Shown: positions 1 to 6,702, counted from the stretch's first letter. The stretch is 6,824 nt of DNA from UBA2645 sp044360285 (GCA_044360285.1 JBIKKP010000052.1:1-6824); one strand, 5' to 3'. Translations and numbers: made by a program. Notes: a model not told the origin generated them from the sequence alone.

Positions 1-34
1 ACTTCCAGGCGGCATTGCAAATGCCGCCTGAGCA
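1..34 (+). repeat. Hairpin repeat, copy 1 (5' end cut by window edge)
   Basis: Positions 6-15 and 21-30 form a perfect 10-bp inverted repeat (CAGGCGGCAT / ATGCCGCCTG) around a TGCAA loop, followed by AGCA. The same architecture, loop and trailing AGCA recur at 6562-6603 and 6703-6744. The five bases before the stem (ACTTC) resemble the ACATC before the stem of copy 2, so the element probably begins outside the window. It lies 12 nt beyond the ffh stop, a terminator-like position, but no T-tract follows the stem on either strand. It could equally be a REP-like dispersed repeat. Confidence 0.75.
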
Positions 35-45
35 AGGATTATTTA

Positions 46-1389
46 TCAAATCCCCCCTTGCTCCATCATCTGCTGCATTTTAGCTGGATCAATCTTCCCA
101 AATTTCCCCATCATCTTCTTCATCGTTTTATATTTTTTGAGTAACCGATTCACCTCTTGAATTGTGCTTCCTGCACCTTTGGCAATCCTGTGCTTGCGCG
201 ACGAATTCAAAATATCTGGATTCTGTCTTTCCTTTTTCGTCATCGATAAAATCAGCGCTTCTTGCATCTTCACCTCTTTTTCAAAGCCGCCAAGTTTGCC
301 AAGATGTTCTTTAATTTTCCCCGCTCCAGGAAGCAAACTCACTATTCCGCCAAGGCCGCCCATTTTTTTCATATTACGAATTTGCGAGAGTAAATCTTCC
401 AAATCGAATTCACCTTTGCGCATTTTTTTCGCCGCTTTTTCCATTTCTTTGGCGTCAAAAATTTCCTGCGCTTTTTCCACCAAAGCCACCACGTCGCCCA
501 TGCCAATGATTCGCGAGGCAATTCGTTTTGGATCAAATTCGTCAAGCTCATCAAGTTTTTCACCAACGCCAATAAACTTAATCGGACAATTGGTTGCAGC
601 CTTCATAGTCAAGGCCGCGCCGCCTCTAGAATCGCCATCAAGTCTGGTTAAAATCACTCCAGTTAGCGGCAATTTTTCGCCGAAATTTTTCGCAACATTT
701 ACCGCGTCTTGACCAATCAAGGCATCAACAGTGAGTAAAATTTCTGTAGGCGTGACGGCGTTGGAAATTTCCACCAGCTCGTTCATCATTTCTTCGTTAA
801 TCGAAGTGCGACCAGCGCTGTCGAGGATCAATAAATCGAAAGCGCCTTCAGCAGCTTGTGCCTTGGCTTCGCGTGCTAACTCGAGTGGTTTTTTGTTGGC
901 GTCAAATTCCACACAAGTCACGCCAATTTTTTCGGCAAGAATTTTTAATTGCTGCGCAGCTGCTGGTCTGTAGGTATCAAGCGAGGCGAGCAGAATTTTT
1001 TTATGCAGGCGATTTTTCAAACGCAGCGCCAATTTCGCCGAACTTGTCGTTTTTCCAGCGCCTTGCAAACCAACCATCAGCAAAATTACTGGCGGTTTTA
1101 CGGCAAAATTTATTTCTGATTTTTCGCTGCCAAGCAGCGCAGTTAGCTGATCGGTGACAATTTTTACAATCATCTGACCGGCGGAAACGCTTTTGACAAC
1201 TTCTGCACCAAGTGCTTCTGCTTTAACTTTTTCGATAAATTCTTTGGCAATTGGCAAAGCGACGTCGGCTTCAAGCAAAGCAACGCGGATCTCGCGCATT
1301 GCTTGGTTTAGATCATCTTCATTGATGAATTTTTTGCCGGAAATTGCGTCAAAAATTTTGGAAATTTTGTTGGAGAAATTATCGAGCAT
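46..1389 (-). CDS. ffh: Signal recognition particle protein Ffh (SRP54 GTPase)
   Basis: Ffh binds 4.5S RNA and signal sequences of nascent inner-membrane proteins and delivers ribosomes to FtsY at the membrane by paired GTP hydrolysis. The 447 residues are a full-length bacterial Ffh. The N domain carries the ALLEADV motif (residues 38-43). The G domain shows the P-loop GLQGAGKT (107-114), DTYRPAAAQQL (138-148), DSAGR (190-194), TRLDGD (248-253) and GVGEKLDELDEFDP (274-287). The M domain begins around 325 and includes MKKMGGLGGIVSLLPGAGK (340-358), the RNA-binding segment SSRKHRIAKGAG (396-407) and a Met-rich tail. TRLD in place of TKLD at G4 is common in alphaproteobacterial Ffh. The ATG overlaps the 3' end of ybgC by 11 nt, suggesting translational coupling as the last gene of queD-ybgC-ffh. 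No Shine-Dalgarno sequence is visible. Identification is very secure. Confidence 0.98.
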   Translation of the reverse strand: MLDNFSNKISKIFDAISGKKFINEDDLNQAMREIRVALLEADVALPIAKEFIEKVKAEALGAEVVKSVSAGQMIVKIVTDQLTALLGSEKSEINFAVKPPVILLMVGLQGAGKTTSSAKLALRLKNRLHKKILLASLDTYRPAAAQQLKILAEKIGVTCVEFDANKKPLELAREAKAQAAEGAFDLLILDSAGRTSINEEMMNELVEISNAVTPTEILLTVDALIGQDAVNVAKNFGEKLPLTGVILTRLDGDSRGGAALTMKAATNCPIKFIGVGEKLDELDEFDPKRIASRIIGMGDVVALVEKAQEIFDAKEMEKAAKKMRKGEFDLEDLLSQIRNMKKMGGLGGIVSLLPGAGKIKEHLGKLGGFEKEVKMQEALILSMTKKERQNPDILNSSRKHRIAKGAGSTIQEVNRLLKKYKTMKKMMGKFGKIDPAKMQQMMEQGGI

Positions 1390-1777
1390 CGTTTTCTAGT
1401 TTTTGCAGCAAGTGCTGCGGAATTTTTTTTGGTTTGAAAGTTGTTGCATCAATGCAAGCAACTTCAACTTGCAGTCGTGATAAAACTCGCGAAGCATTTT
1501 TCATTTCTTGTGTCATCACTAAAGACGCGGCGCGGCGCTCTTTTATTGCAACCGAAACTTCCACTTCATCGTCAAGTTTTGCTGCCAAAACATAATCAAT
1601 TTCGCAGCGCCTAACCACAAAAATTAAGCCTTCATTTTTGGCGAGTTCGCTTTGCGAAATTCCTTTTTGGCGCAAAAAATCAGTGCGCGCGCGTTCAAAA
1701 AATTTCAGATAATTAGCGTAATAAACCACGCCGCCGGCGTCGGTGTCTTCGTAATAGATGCGGTAGGTGAAAGTCAT
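1379..1777 (-). CDS. ybgC: YbgC-type acyl-CoA thioesterase (hotdog fold)
   Basis: This is a 132-residue 4-hydroxybenzoyl-CoA thioesterase-family protein, the usual size. Family members hydrolyse short- or long-chain acyl-CoA thioesters in the cytoplasm, and YbgC has been linked to phospholipid metabolism and the Tol-Pal region in other proteobacteria. The diagnostic N-terminal motif YYEDTDAGGVVYYANYLKF is at residues 8-26, with Asp13 as the likely catalytic acid. FFERARTDFLR and FVVRRCEIDY follow as in YbgC. The ATG at 1777 is chosen because similarity starts there. The frame stays open upstream to an ATG at 1942, but that extension crosses a palindromic repeat and overlaps queD. The gene is not next to tolQ as in E. 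coli; it lies between queD and ffh on the same strand and overlaps the ffh start by 11 nt. The true substrate cannot be told from sequence. Confidence 0.92.
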   Translation of the reverse strand: MTFTYRIYYEDTDAGGVVYYANYLKFFERARTDFLRQKGISQSELAKNEGLIFVVRRCEIDYVLAAKLDDEVEVSVAIKERRAASLVMTQEMKNASRVLSRLQVEVACIDATTFKPKKIPQHLLQKLENDAR

Positions 1778-1795
1778 TTTTTGTTTTAGAATTCC

Positions 1796-1883
1796 GTCAT
1801 CCTTGAAGCAGAAGGCTTCGAGGATCTTTTTTTGTTCAACGATAAAACGCACGAGATCCTCGGCCCTGCAATCCAAGGATGAC
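1796..1883. repeat. Paired palindromic element (two inverted hairpin units)
   Basis: Two ~30-bp units lie in inverted orientation. Unit A (1796-1827) begins GTCATCCTTG and ends CGAGGATCT; unit B (1854-1883) begins AGATCCTCG and ends CAAGGATGAC, so the ends of A and B are exact reverse complements. Each unit is itself a hairpin (1799-1809 with 1815-1825, and 1856-1863 with 1873-1880, each with one imperfect pair), with variable bases in the middle. A 26-nt spacer separates them, and a seven-T run (1827-1833) follows unit A on the plus strand. GTCATCCT...AGGATCT palindromes are familiar in alphaproteobacterial spacers. The element fills nearly the whole queD-ybgC gap and would be transcribed with the operon. 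Confidence 0.8.
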
Positions 1884-1887
1884 AAGG

Positions 1888-2307
1888 CTAACCAACCGTA
1901 ACGCTGCAATTCGGCGTTTCGTAAAGTTTTAGGCCAACGCATTTTACCGCGAAATTAGCAAAAATTTTTGGGCAGATTTCGTTTAGTAAATGTTTGGCGA
2001 TGTTTTCGGCTGTAGGGTTTTCGCTTAAGTAATAAATTTTTTGGCCGGTTTCTGCGGCGATTTTTTCGCCAAGATTTTTGTCGTGAATTGACAAGATTGT
2101 GTTGTGATCAAAATGCTCGTCAATCCAAGCACCAAGAACTTCGCGCACAACTCCAAAATCAATTACACGACCTAAATCATCGAGGTTTTTTGCTGCAAAA
2201 CTTGCCTCAAGTGCATAGCGATGGCCATGTAGCATTTTGCATTTGCTTTCGTGATTTAAAATGCGATGAGCTGCGTCAAATTCGAGTCTTCTGGTACAAG
2301 AAATCAT
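1888..2307 (-). CDS. queD: 6-carboxytetrahydropterin synthase QueD (PTPS family)
   Basis: The 139-residue protein belongs to the 6-pyruvoyl-tetrahydropterin synthase family. QueD converts dihydroneopterin triphosphate to 6-carboxy-5,6,7,8-tetrahydropterin, an early step to the modified tRNA nucleoside queuosine. The zinc ligands are visible as His14 (FDAAHRI), His27 and His29 (MLHGHRY). The catalytic Cys23 lies in SKCKMLHGH, Asp67-His68 in FDHNTIL, and Glu130 in the C-terminal LYETPNCSV motif. ENPTAENIA (96-104) is also typical. All expected residues are present and the length is normal. It is the first gene of an apparent minus-strand operon with ybgC and ffh, and its start faces hisI across a 79-bp spacer. 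No other queuosine gene is in the window. No Shine-Dalgarno sequence precedes the ATG. A eukaryotic-type PTPS role is less likely given the Cys23 motif and bacterial context. Confidence 0.95.
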   Translation of the reverse strand: MISCTRRLEFDAAHRILNHESKCKMLHGHRYALEASFAAKNLDDLGRVIDFGVVREVLGAWIDEHFDHNTILSIHDKNLGEKIAAETGQKIYYLSENPTAENIAKHLLNEICPKIFANFAVKCVGLKLYETPNCSVTVG

Positions 2308-2343
2308 TTGCGAAATTGAAAAAAATTTAGGAAATCAAAAAGA

Positions 2344-2373
2344 ACTTTAGGCGCCGCAAGCCGCAATTATCAA
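2344..2373 (-). promoter_or_regulatory. Possible promoter for queD-ybgC-ffh
   Basis: On the minus strand TTGATA (2368-2373, 5 of 6 matches to the -35 consensus) is followed after 18 nt by TAAAGT (2344-2349, 4 of 6 matches to the -10 consensus). This would put the transcript start about 30 nt before the queD ATG. It is the best match seen in the divergent 2308-2386 spacer. The spacer is AT-rich, so chance matches are likely. No convincing counterpart for hisI was found. Confidence 0.3.
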
Positions 2374-2386
2374 CCATTTTGACGAT

Positions 2387-2707
2387 ATGACTGAAATGCT
2401 GAAAAAAATAAAATTTGATGAGAAAGGGCTGGTTCCAGCAATTGCACAAGATGCAAAAAATGGCGAAGTTTTGATGATGGCTTGGATGAATGAAGAATCG
2501 CTGCAGCTTACTGTTGCAAGCGGTTACGCCACTTATTTTTCGCGCTCCAGAAATTCTTTGTGGAAAAAAGGCGACACTTCCGGCCACTTACAGCGCGTGG
2601 TTTCAATTGCACTTGATTGTGATTTTGACTGCGTTTTGCTGAAAGTTGAACAAGTTGGCAGCGCTTGTCATACCGGTGCGCGCAGCTGTTTTTTTAATCA
2701 GGTTTAG
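2387..2707 (+). CDS. hisI: Phosphoribosyl-AMP cyclohydrolase HisI
   Basis: HisI opens the adenine ring of phosphoribosyl-AMP in the third step of histidine biosynthesis, using zinc and magnesium. The 106-residue protein is a stand-alone HisI without the HisE pyrophosphohydrolase domain. Visible signatures are LMMAWMNEESL (29-39), YFSRSRNSLWKKGDTSGHLQ (50-69), DCDFD (77-81, metal-binding Asp77/79/81 plus zinc ligand Cys78) and ACHTGARSC (93-101, zinc ligands Cys94 and Cys101). The spacing between Cys78, Cys94 and Cys101 matches the family. ATG at 2387 is used; a second in-frame ATG at 2396 is possible. No Shine-Dalgarno sequence helps decide. No other his gene is in the window. The next gene starts 9 nt after the stop, so the two are probably co-transcribed despite having no obvious functional link. 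Confidence 0.96.
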   Translation: MTEMLKKIKFDEKGLVPAIAQDAKNGEVLMMAWMNEESLQLTVASGYATYFSRSRNSLWKKGDTSGHLQRVVSIALDCDFDCVLLKVEQVGSACHTGARSCFFNQV

Positions 2708-2716
2708 TTTTAGATT

Positions 2717-5389
2717 ATGTCTGCCGCTCCAGCTTTGTTAATTCATAATGGTCGTGTCACGCAAGAAAGATTCCCTCGTTATTTAGAGCGCCTTCTTCCG
2801 CAAGATGTGGATTATCCAACTACGGTTTCAGAGGGTTATGCTAATGCGATAATCGAGGCCTATGCGCAGCAACATGGCTTTGAAAATGAAGCGCGAATTG
2901 ATGGTGAGGCGGCTCGGAGCCGTGCTTTTGATCCATACAATCCTTCTATTTTGCTGCATGAAGAGCGATCTGAGACTCGCAATCTTGCTGGAAATTTGTT
3001 GCGCAGAAGGCGGGTAGGGAGTCGAGGAAGGGGGGTTGGATTTTTGTATCGTAATACTGGAGATAGTAATACCAGACACATTATGGGAAGCAGCCCAGAA
3101 GATGGTTTAGAGAAAATGTTTAGTGAATTTCGTGATGATCGGGAAATGCAATTTGCGCAGATTTTTCGTCCAATTATCATTAACAGAAACCACTGGGTGA
3201 TGTGTGAGATTCATCTAACTAGGCAAAGTAACGGAAGAATTAAGGTTAACCGCCATTACTATGATCCGCTTTATCAAGCTGCAGTTGATGTTGAAAATGA
3301 TCGGATGGTTGTAGCTTGTGCAAATAGAGTGTTTGTTAGGGGTCTATTTGACCTAGAAAGTCGCTCTATTGTCCATCGCAGCAAAAAGCAAAATGATGGA
3401 ACAAGTTGTGCTATGGTTTCTTGTTGGTATGTCGGTCAAAGGCTTGCTGGTGAAGGTTTGGAAGACTCAATTGAGAGAGATATTGGTGCTGATGAAGTTC
3501 CGTTTCCAAGAAGTGCGCAAGCTTTGCGTTTGCACCAAATGCGTTTGCGGCAACAACATCCACAGAGAGTGTTGGATATTTATCTAAATGACGCCGCTTT
3601 TCATATTTTTAAAACTCATACTAGGCCAATTGATGAAGCTAAGTTTACTGAGGTAGATAGAAGACCTGTTTTATCTTTAGATGAATTAGGTGCACAGGCC
3701 ACATCTCCAGCTTTGTATGTTGGCGCTGGAATTGCTGCAGAGCCAAAAAAGGGTTTATCTGTAAGTAGTGGTCCTAGTGGAAGAACTCCTGCTGTTGAGG
3801 TGCCGCTTATTGATCGGGTTATGAGTTTTTCTTACGACGAAAGCTTGCGCGAGTCTGATACTGCAGCTTTTTTACGAGAGTTATTCCAGCTAGAAAATTT
3901 TGTTAGTGCTCTTACCGAAAAAGATTTAGGGCTTCTTGTTGGTATAATTAGGTCTTACCTTACTGAGCAGCAGAAATGTGGGTTTCTTGAACCTAGCGAT
4001 GCAGATTTTTTGGAACGGGTTGCTGTTTCGGTAGTACAGTTTTGTAATAAGGTTTCGAGTTCGAGTAATGATTATATTGTGGCGACGATAAAAAGTCGTG
4101 ATGATTTCTTGCGTCGACAAGCCAATCTAGTTTTAGCGCTTAAAGCTTTGCGGGAGGATAAAAGATATTTGGGCACTCCTAATTTAGGGTCAGAATTAAA
4201 AAAATTTGAAGCAGAACACGCAGTCAAGTCCATGCAATGCGCTCAAGAAAATTATCAAAATCTGGATCATGTTTTTATTAATTATGAATTGTGTGAAAGA
4301 GGCAGCTGGATTCAATTCATCTGGGGTTATATTCAAAGTTTTGATCAAACTAAACTTACCGCAATGTCTAGCACTTCGGGATCGCAAGAAGATGAGTCTG
4401 TAGAAGAAGGCCAGACTTGGGAATCTAGGTTTATGAGTCTTGGAAGTGAGCTTAGGGAAAATAATGATTTATATGAAAATTGGCAATCTTTCCATCATAC
4501 AGCAGAAACTAATTTAGGTGAAATGTTGGCTGCTAAGAGCACGGAATTAGAGACTCTGCCCAAAAAAGACAGAGAGTTAGTCTATAAAAATGCCTATGAT
4601 TTTATTCAGGCAATAGTTGATGAGAATGAGCGTTTAAAGCGAGAAGAAGAAAGAGAAAGAAGAGCAGAAGAGAAAATAAGGATTGCTCAAGAGATGGCGG
4701 ATCTTTCCGCGATAGCAGCAGCCAAGGAAAGTAGTGGTGGGCTTGTTGCATTACCTTTCTCAGCTGCGACAGTGCAAAAAGACAAAGGATTATACACAAA
4801 AACCAATGACTCAGAATTTGCGCAGAGATTTAAGTCAGAACCTCAAGTTCCATATACTTCTGTATCAAGTTCATACGTAGTTAGCGCAACATTATATCAA
4901 GCACAAAAAGATGAATTCGAAAAAACAATTTGGGCTAACAATGCCGAGCGCGGCGGCAAATTCCGCGTCATGGGAGTCAGGCTCAAGGATGAGGAAATAA
5001 ACATTCTTCTTGGAATTGCTTTGATTAATGCGATGAAAGCTTCTGACATTGATCATGCTGTAGCAATTGAAGCCTGCAATTATGCGAGAATTAATGGTGG
5101 GATTGCTAGCGTTTATGATACAAAAACCAACAAATATAAACGAAATGATGACTCGACAATTAATCCGGTTTGGAAAGATTTTTCAGCGAAATTTCAGAAA
5201 GAATGCAAAGAGCTAGGAATTTTTACTGGTCGCCAAGATCCAAAAAACATTGTTGGCATGAGGTTGACTTTTTTACCACAAAGTGTCCTCGAAAATTTTG
5301 AACAGCGTTCTGATTTAAGATTTGATACTGATGAATTTGCGCTGCTTTCGCAGGTTAAAGAAGCAGCGTCAGCAATTAAGATTTCCTAA
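2717..5389 (+). CDS. Large protein with N-terminal CE-clan (Ulp1-like) cysteine protease domain, candidate secreted effector
   Basis: I do not recognise this 890-residue protein as a whole. Residues ~145-245 look like a CE-clan cysteine protease: NRNHWVMCEIHL (His159-Trp160), HYYDPLY (Asp183) and KKQNDGTSCAMVSCWYVG (Gln225, Cys231). The order His-Asp-Gln-Cys, the HW pair, and the six-residue Gln-to-Cys and ~48-residue Asp-to-Cys spacings match Ulp1/SENP proteases and related bacterial deubiquitinases. Members of the clan remove ubiquitin or ubiquitin-like proteins, and some are acetyltransferases, so the exact activity is open. Residues 95-106 are Arg/Gly-rich. Linkers at 320-360 and 548-565 (Ser/Glu-rich) divide the rest; 636-660 is a charged, probably coiled-coil helix. 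The C-terminal ~190 residues form another probable domain I cannot name. There is no signal peptide or clear membrane segment, so export would need a type IV-like or other leaderless route (inferred). It sits 9 nt after hisI and 5 nt before alr. Its Arg codons include more AGA/AGG than its neighbours, hinting at separate ancestry. Confidence 0.85.
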   Translation: MSAAPALLIHNGRVTQERFPRYLERLLPQDVDYPTTVSEGYANAIIEAYAQQHGFENEARIDGEAARSRAFDPYNPSILLHEERSETRNLAGNLLRRRRVGSRGRGVGFLYRNTGDSNTRHIMGSSPEDGLEKMFSEFRDDREMQFAQIFRPIIINRNHWVMCEIHLTRQSNGRIKVNRHYYDPLYQAAVDVENDRMVVACANRVFVRGLFDLESRSIVHRSKKQNDGTSCAMVSCWYVGQRLAGEGLEDSIERDIGADEVPFPRSAQALRLHQMRLRQQHPQRVLDIYLNDAAFHIFKTHTRPIDEAKFTEVDRRPVLSLDELGAQATSPALYVGAGIAAEPKKGLSVSSGPSGRTPAVEVPLIDRVMSFSYDESLRESDTAAFLRELFQLENFVSALTEKDLGLLVGIIRSYLTEQQKCGFLEPSDADFLERVAVSVVQFCNKVSSSSNDYIVATIKSRDDFLRRQANLVLALKALREDKRYLGTPNLGSELKKFEAEHAVKSMQCAQENYQNLDHVFINYELCERGSWIQFIWGYIQSFDQTKLTAMSSTSGSQEDESVEEGQTWESRFMSLGSELRENNDLYENWQSFHHTAETNLGEMLAAKSTELETLPKKDRELVYKNAYDFIQAIVDENERLKREEERERRAEEKIRIAQEMADLSAIAAAKESSGGLVALPFSAATVQKDKGLYTKTNDSEFAQRFKSEPQVPYTSVSSSYVVSATLYQAQKDEFEKTIWANNAERGGKFRVMGVRLKDEEINILLGIALINAMKASDIDHAVAIEACNYARINGGIASVYDTKTNKYKRNDDSTINPVWKDFSAKFQKECKELGIFTGRQDPKNIVGMRLTFLPQSVLENFEQRSDLRFDTDEFALLSQVKEAASAIKIS

Positions 5390-5394
5390 TTTTC

Positions 5395-6507
5395 ATGACA
5401 CAAACTTGGCTCGAAATTTCTAAATTGGCGCTGCGTGGAAATATTTTGGCAATTAAAAAAAATTTGCCGCCGCAGCAAAAATTTATGGCCGTGGTCAAAG
5501 CTAATGCCTATGGCCACGGGCTTTTGGAAGTTGTATCGGCAGTAAAAAATGATGTCGATTATTTGGCTGTTTTTGATTTTTTAGACGCAGTTTTTTTGCG
5601 GCAGAAAAAAATTTCGAAACCAATTTTAGTTTTAGGAAAAACACTGCCAACGCAGATTTCTCTAGCTCTTAAGCATGATATCGAAATTAGTGTTTCAACT
5701 TTTGATTTGTTGCAAGCAGCGAAAAAAATTTCCGGCAAAAAAAAGTTAAAAATTCATCTCTGCGTTGACAGTGGAATGCATCGCGATGGTTTTATTTCAT
5801 CTGAGGCAAAAAAAGTTTTAGAATTTTTGCCGCAAAAAAATTTAGATGTTGTTGGGCTATACAGCCACTTTGCTTCCGCCGATGAGGCAAAATTTTTATC
5901 TTACACAAAAAAACAAATTTCTGAGCTAAAAAATTGGCAAAAAGAATTATCTAAAATTGGTCTCAAGCCTTTGACGCATATTGCCGCAAGTGCCGGAAGT
6001 TTTCTTGGAAAATTGATTGAAGATTTTGATTTAGTTCGCGTTGGCGTCAGTCTTTACGGGCTTTGGGCATCAACTGAATTAAAAAATTCGAAGTCACAAA
6101 AAACTAAATTGCAGCCAGCGCTAAGTTGGAAAGCATTGATTTCGGAAGTAAAATTTTTACCAAAAGGCAGCGCAATTTCTTATGGTTGCACGCATATTTT
6201 GGCGCGTGATTCGAAGCTGGCGATTCTGCCAATTGGCTATTTCGACGGCATTTCGCGCGTTTCTTCGAATTGCGGTTTTGTGTTAGTTGGCGGAAAAAAA
6301 GTGCCGCAAATTGGACGGGTGACGATGAATATGATTGTGCTTGATGTGACCGATGTTGCTTCGGTGAAAGCGGGTGACGTTGCAACAATTATTGGGCGCA
6401 ACGGCAAACAAGAAATCACCGCCGATGACTGGGCGGCCTGGTCGCAGACTTCGAATTATGAAATTGTCACAAGTTTAGGAAGTCATCTGAAGCGCAGGCT
6501 TATTTAG
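5395..6507 (+). CDS. alr: Alanine racemase
   Basis: This PLP enzyme interconverts L- and D-alanine and supplies D-Ala for peptidoglycan, so the organism probably makes a cell wall. The 370 residues are full length. The N-terminal TIM barrel carries the PLP lysine Lys35 in AVVKANAYGHG (32-42), Arg130 in VDSGMHRDGF (124-133), His160 in YSHFAS, and VRVGVSLYG (214-222, Arg215). The C-terminal beta domain has the catalytic Tyr263 in AISYGCTH, the ILPIGYFDG motif (277-285) and GRVTMNMIVLDVTD (307-320). All key residues are present. The ATG lies 5 nt after the stop of the putative protease gene, so it is likely read as part of hisI-protease-alr. No Shine-Dalgarno sequence lies before the start. A weak terminator and a hairpin repeat follow the gene. 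Confidence 0.97.
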   Translation: MTQTWLEISKLALRGNILAIKKNLPPQQKFMAVVKANAYGHGLLEVVSAVKNDVDYLAVFDFLDAVFLRQKKISKPILVLGKTLPTQISLALKHDIEISVSTFDLLQAAKKISGKKKLKIHLCVDSGMHRDGFISSEAKKVLEFLPQKNLDVVGLYSHFASADEAKFLSYTKKQISELKNWQKELSKIGLKPLTHIAASAGSFLGKLIEDFDLVRVGVSLYGLWASTELKNSKSQKTKLQPALSWKALISEVKFLPKGSAISYGCTHILARDSKLAILPIGYFDGISRVSSNCGFVLVGGKKVPQIGRVTMNMIVLDVTDVASVKAGDVATIIGRNGKQEITADDWAAWSQTSNYEIVTSLGSHLKRRLI

Positions 6508-6523
6508 CAAAATCTTCTTTAAT

Positions 6524-6549
6524 AATCGCTGAAGCGATTTTGGTCTTTC
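6524..6549 (+). terminator. Weak possible intrinsic terminator after alr
   Basis: AATCGC (6524-6529) and GCGATT (6534-6539) form a perfect 6-bp stem with a TGAA loop, 17 nt after the alr stop. It is followed by a T-rich stretch (TTTTGGTCTTT) rather than a clean T-run. The stem is short, so termination here is possible but weak. Confidence 0.4.
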
Positions 6550-6561
6550 AAAGATCTGAAA

Positions 6562-6603
6562 TTGCATGAACATCCAGGCGGAATTGCAAATTCCGCCTGA
6601 GCA
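6562..6603 (+). repeat. 42-bp hairpin repeat, copy 2
   Basis: The element runs TTGCATGAAC, three bases, a perfect 10-bp stem CAGGCGGAAT / ATTCCGCCTG (6575-6584 and 6590-6599) around TGCAA, then AGCA. It has the same length and layout as copy 3 (6703-6744, opposite strand) and shares its stem architecture, loop and tail with copy 1 at the left edge. It lies between the 3' ends of alr and of the lpd remnant, where it could act as a two-way terminator, though no T-tract follows. Confidence 0.85.
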
Positions 6604-6616
6604 GCAGGTGAATGTT

Positions 6617-6702
6617 TTACGAATGAATCTGTCTTTTATCAACCGCCAGCGCAGCTTCTTTAACCGCTTCGTTGTAGGTTGGATGCGCGTGACAAGTTCC
6701 AG
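6617..6702 (-). pseudogene. lpd: 3' remnant of dihydrolipoamide dehydrogenase (E3) gene
   Basis: Read on the minus strand this encodes TCHAHPTYNEAVKEAALAVD and then KRQIHS before a TAA at 6617-6619. That is the conserved C-terminus of dihydrolipoamide dehydrogenase, whose CHAHPT contains the catalytic-base His and whose last residues normally end shortly after EAALAVDKR. The enzyme is the E3 flavoprotein of pyruvate and 2-oxoglutarate dehydrogenase complexes. Only ~27 residues of the usual ~465 are present. Upstream of the Thr codon the match is lost and the frame enters hairpin repeat copy 3 at 6703 and hits a TGA just after it (6737-6739). The sequence beyond the repeat encodes a different C-terminus. 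This fragment cannot be a working enzyme. A complete lpd elsewhere in the genome is expected but not visible here. Confidence 0.75.

Noticed and set aside
164..712. Plus-strand open frame of 182 codons opposite ffh
   Set aside because: It lies wholly antisense to an unambiguous ffh and its Ser/Pro/Phe-rich product is the usual shadow of an AT-rich coding strand.
1796..1833. Hairpin unit A plus T-run as a plus-strand terminator
   Set aside because: It has terminator form, but no plus-strand gene lies upstream. It could only stop antisense transcription, so it is described as part of the palindrome pair.
2327..2587. Minus-strand open frame opposite hisI
   Set aside because: hisI on the other strand has all family motifs; this frame also crosses the divergent spacer and has no recognisable motif.
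2675..2700. GC-rich stretch plus a seven-T run near the hisI end as a terminator
   Set aside because: The bases before the T-run form only a short CAGCTG palindrome without a usable loop, and they are hisI codons with the next gene 9 nt beyond the stop.
3147..3450. YopJ-type acetyltransferase rather than protease for the catalytic domain
   Set aside because: Not excluded, but the HW pair, Asp (rather than the common Glu) as the second residue and Gln six residues before Cys fit the Ulp1/deubiquitinase side of the clan better.
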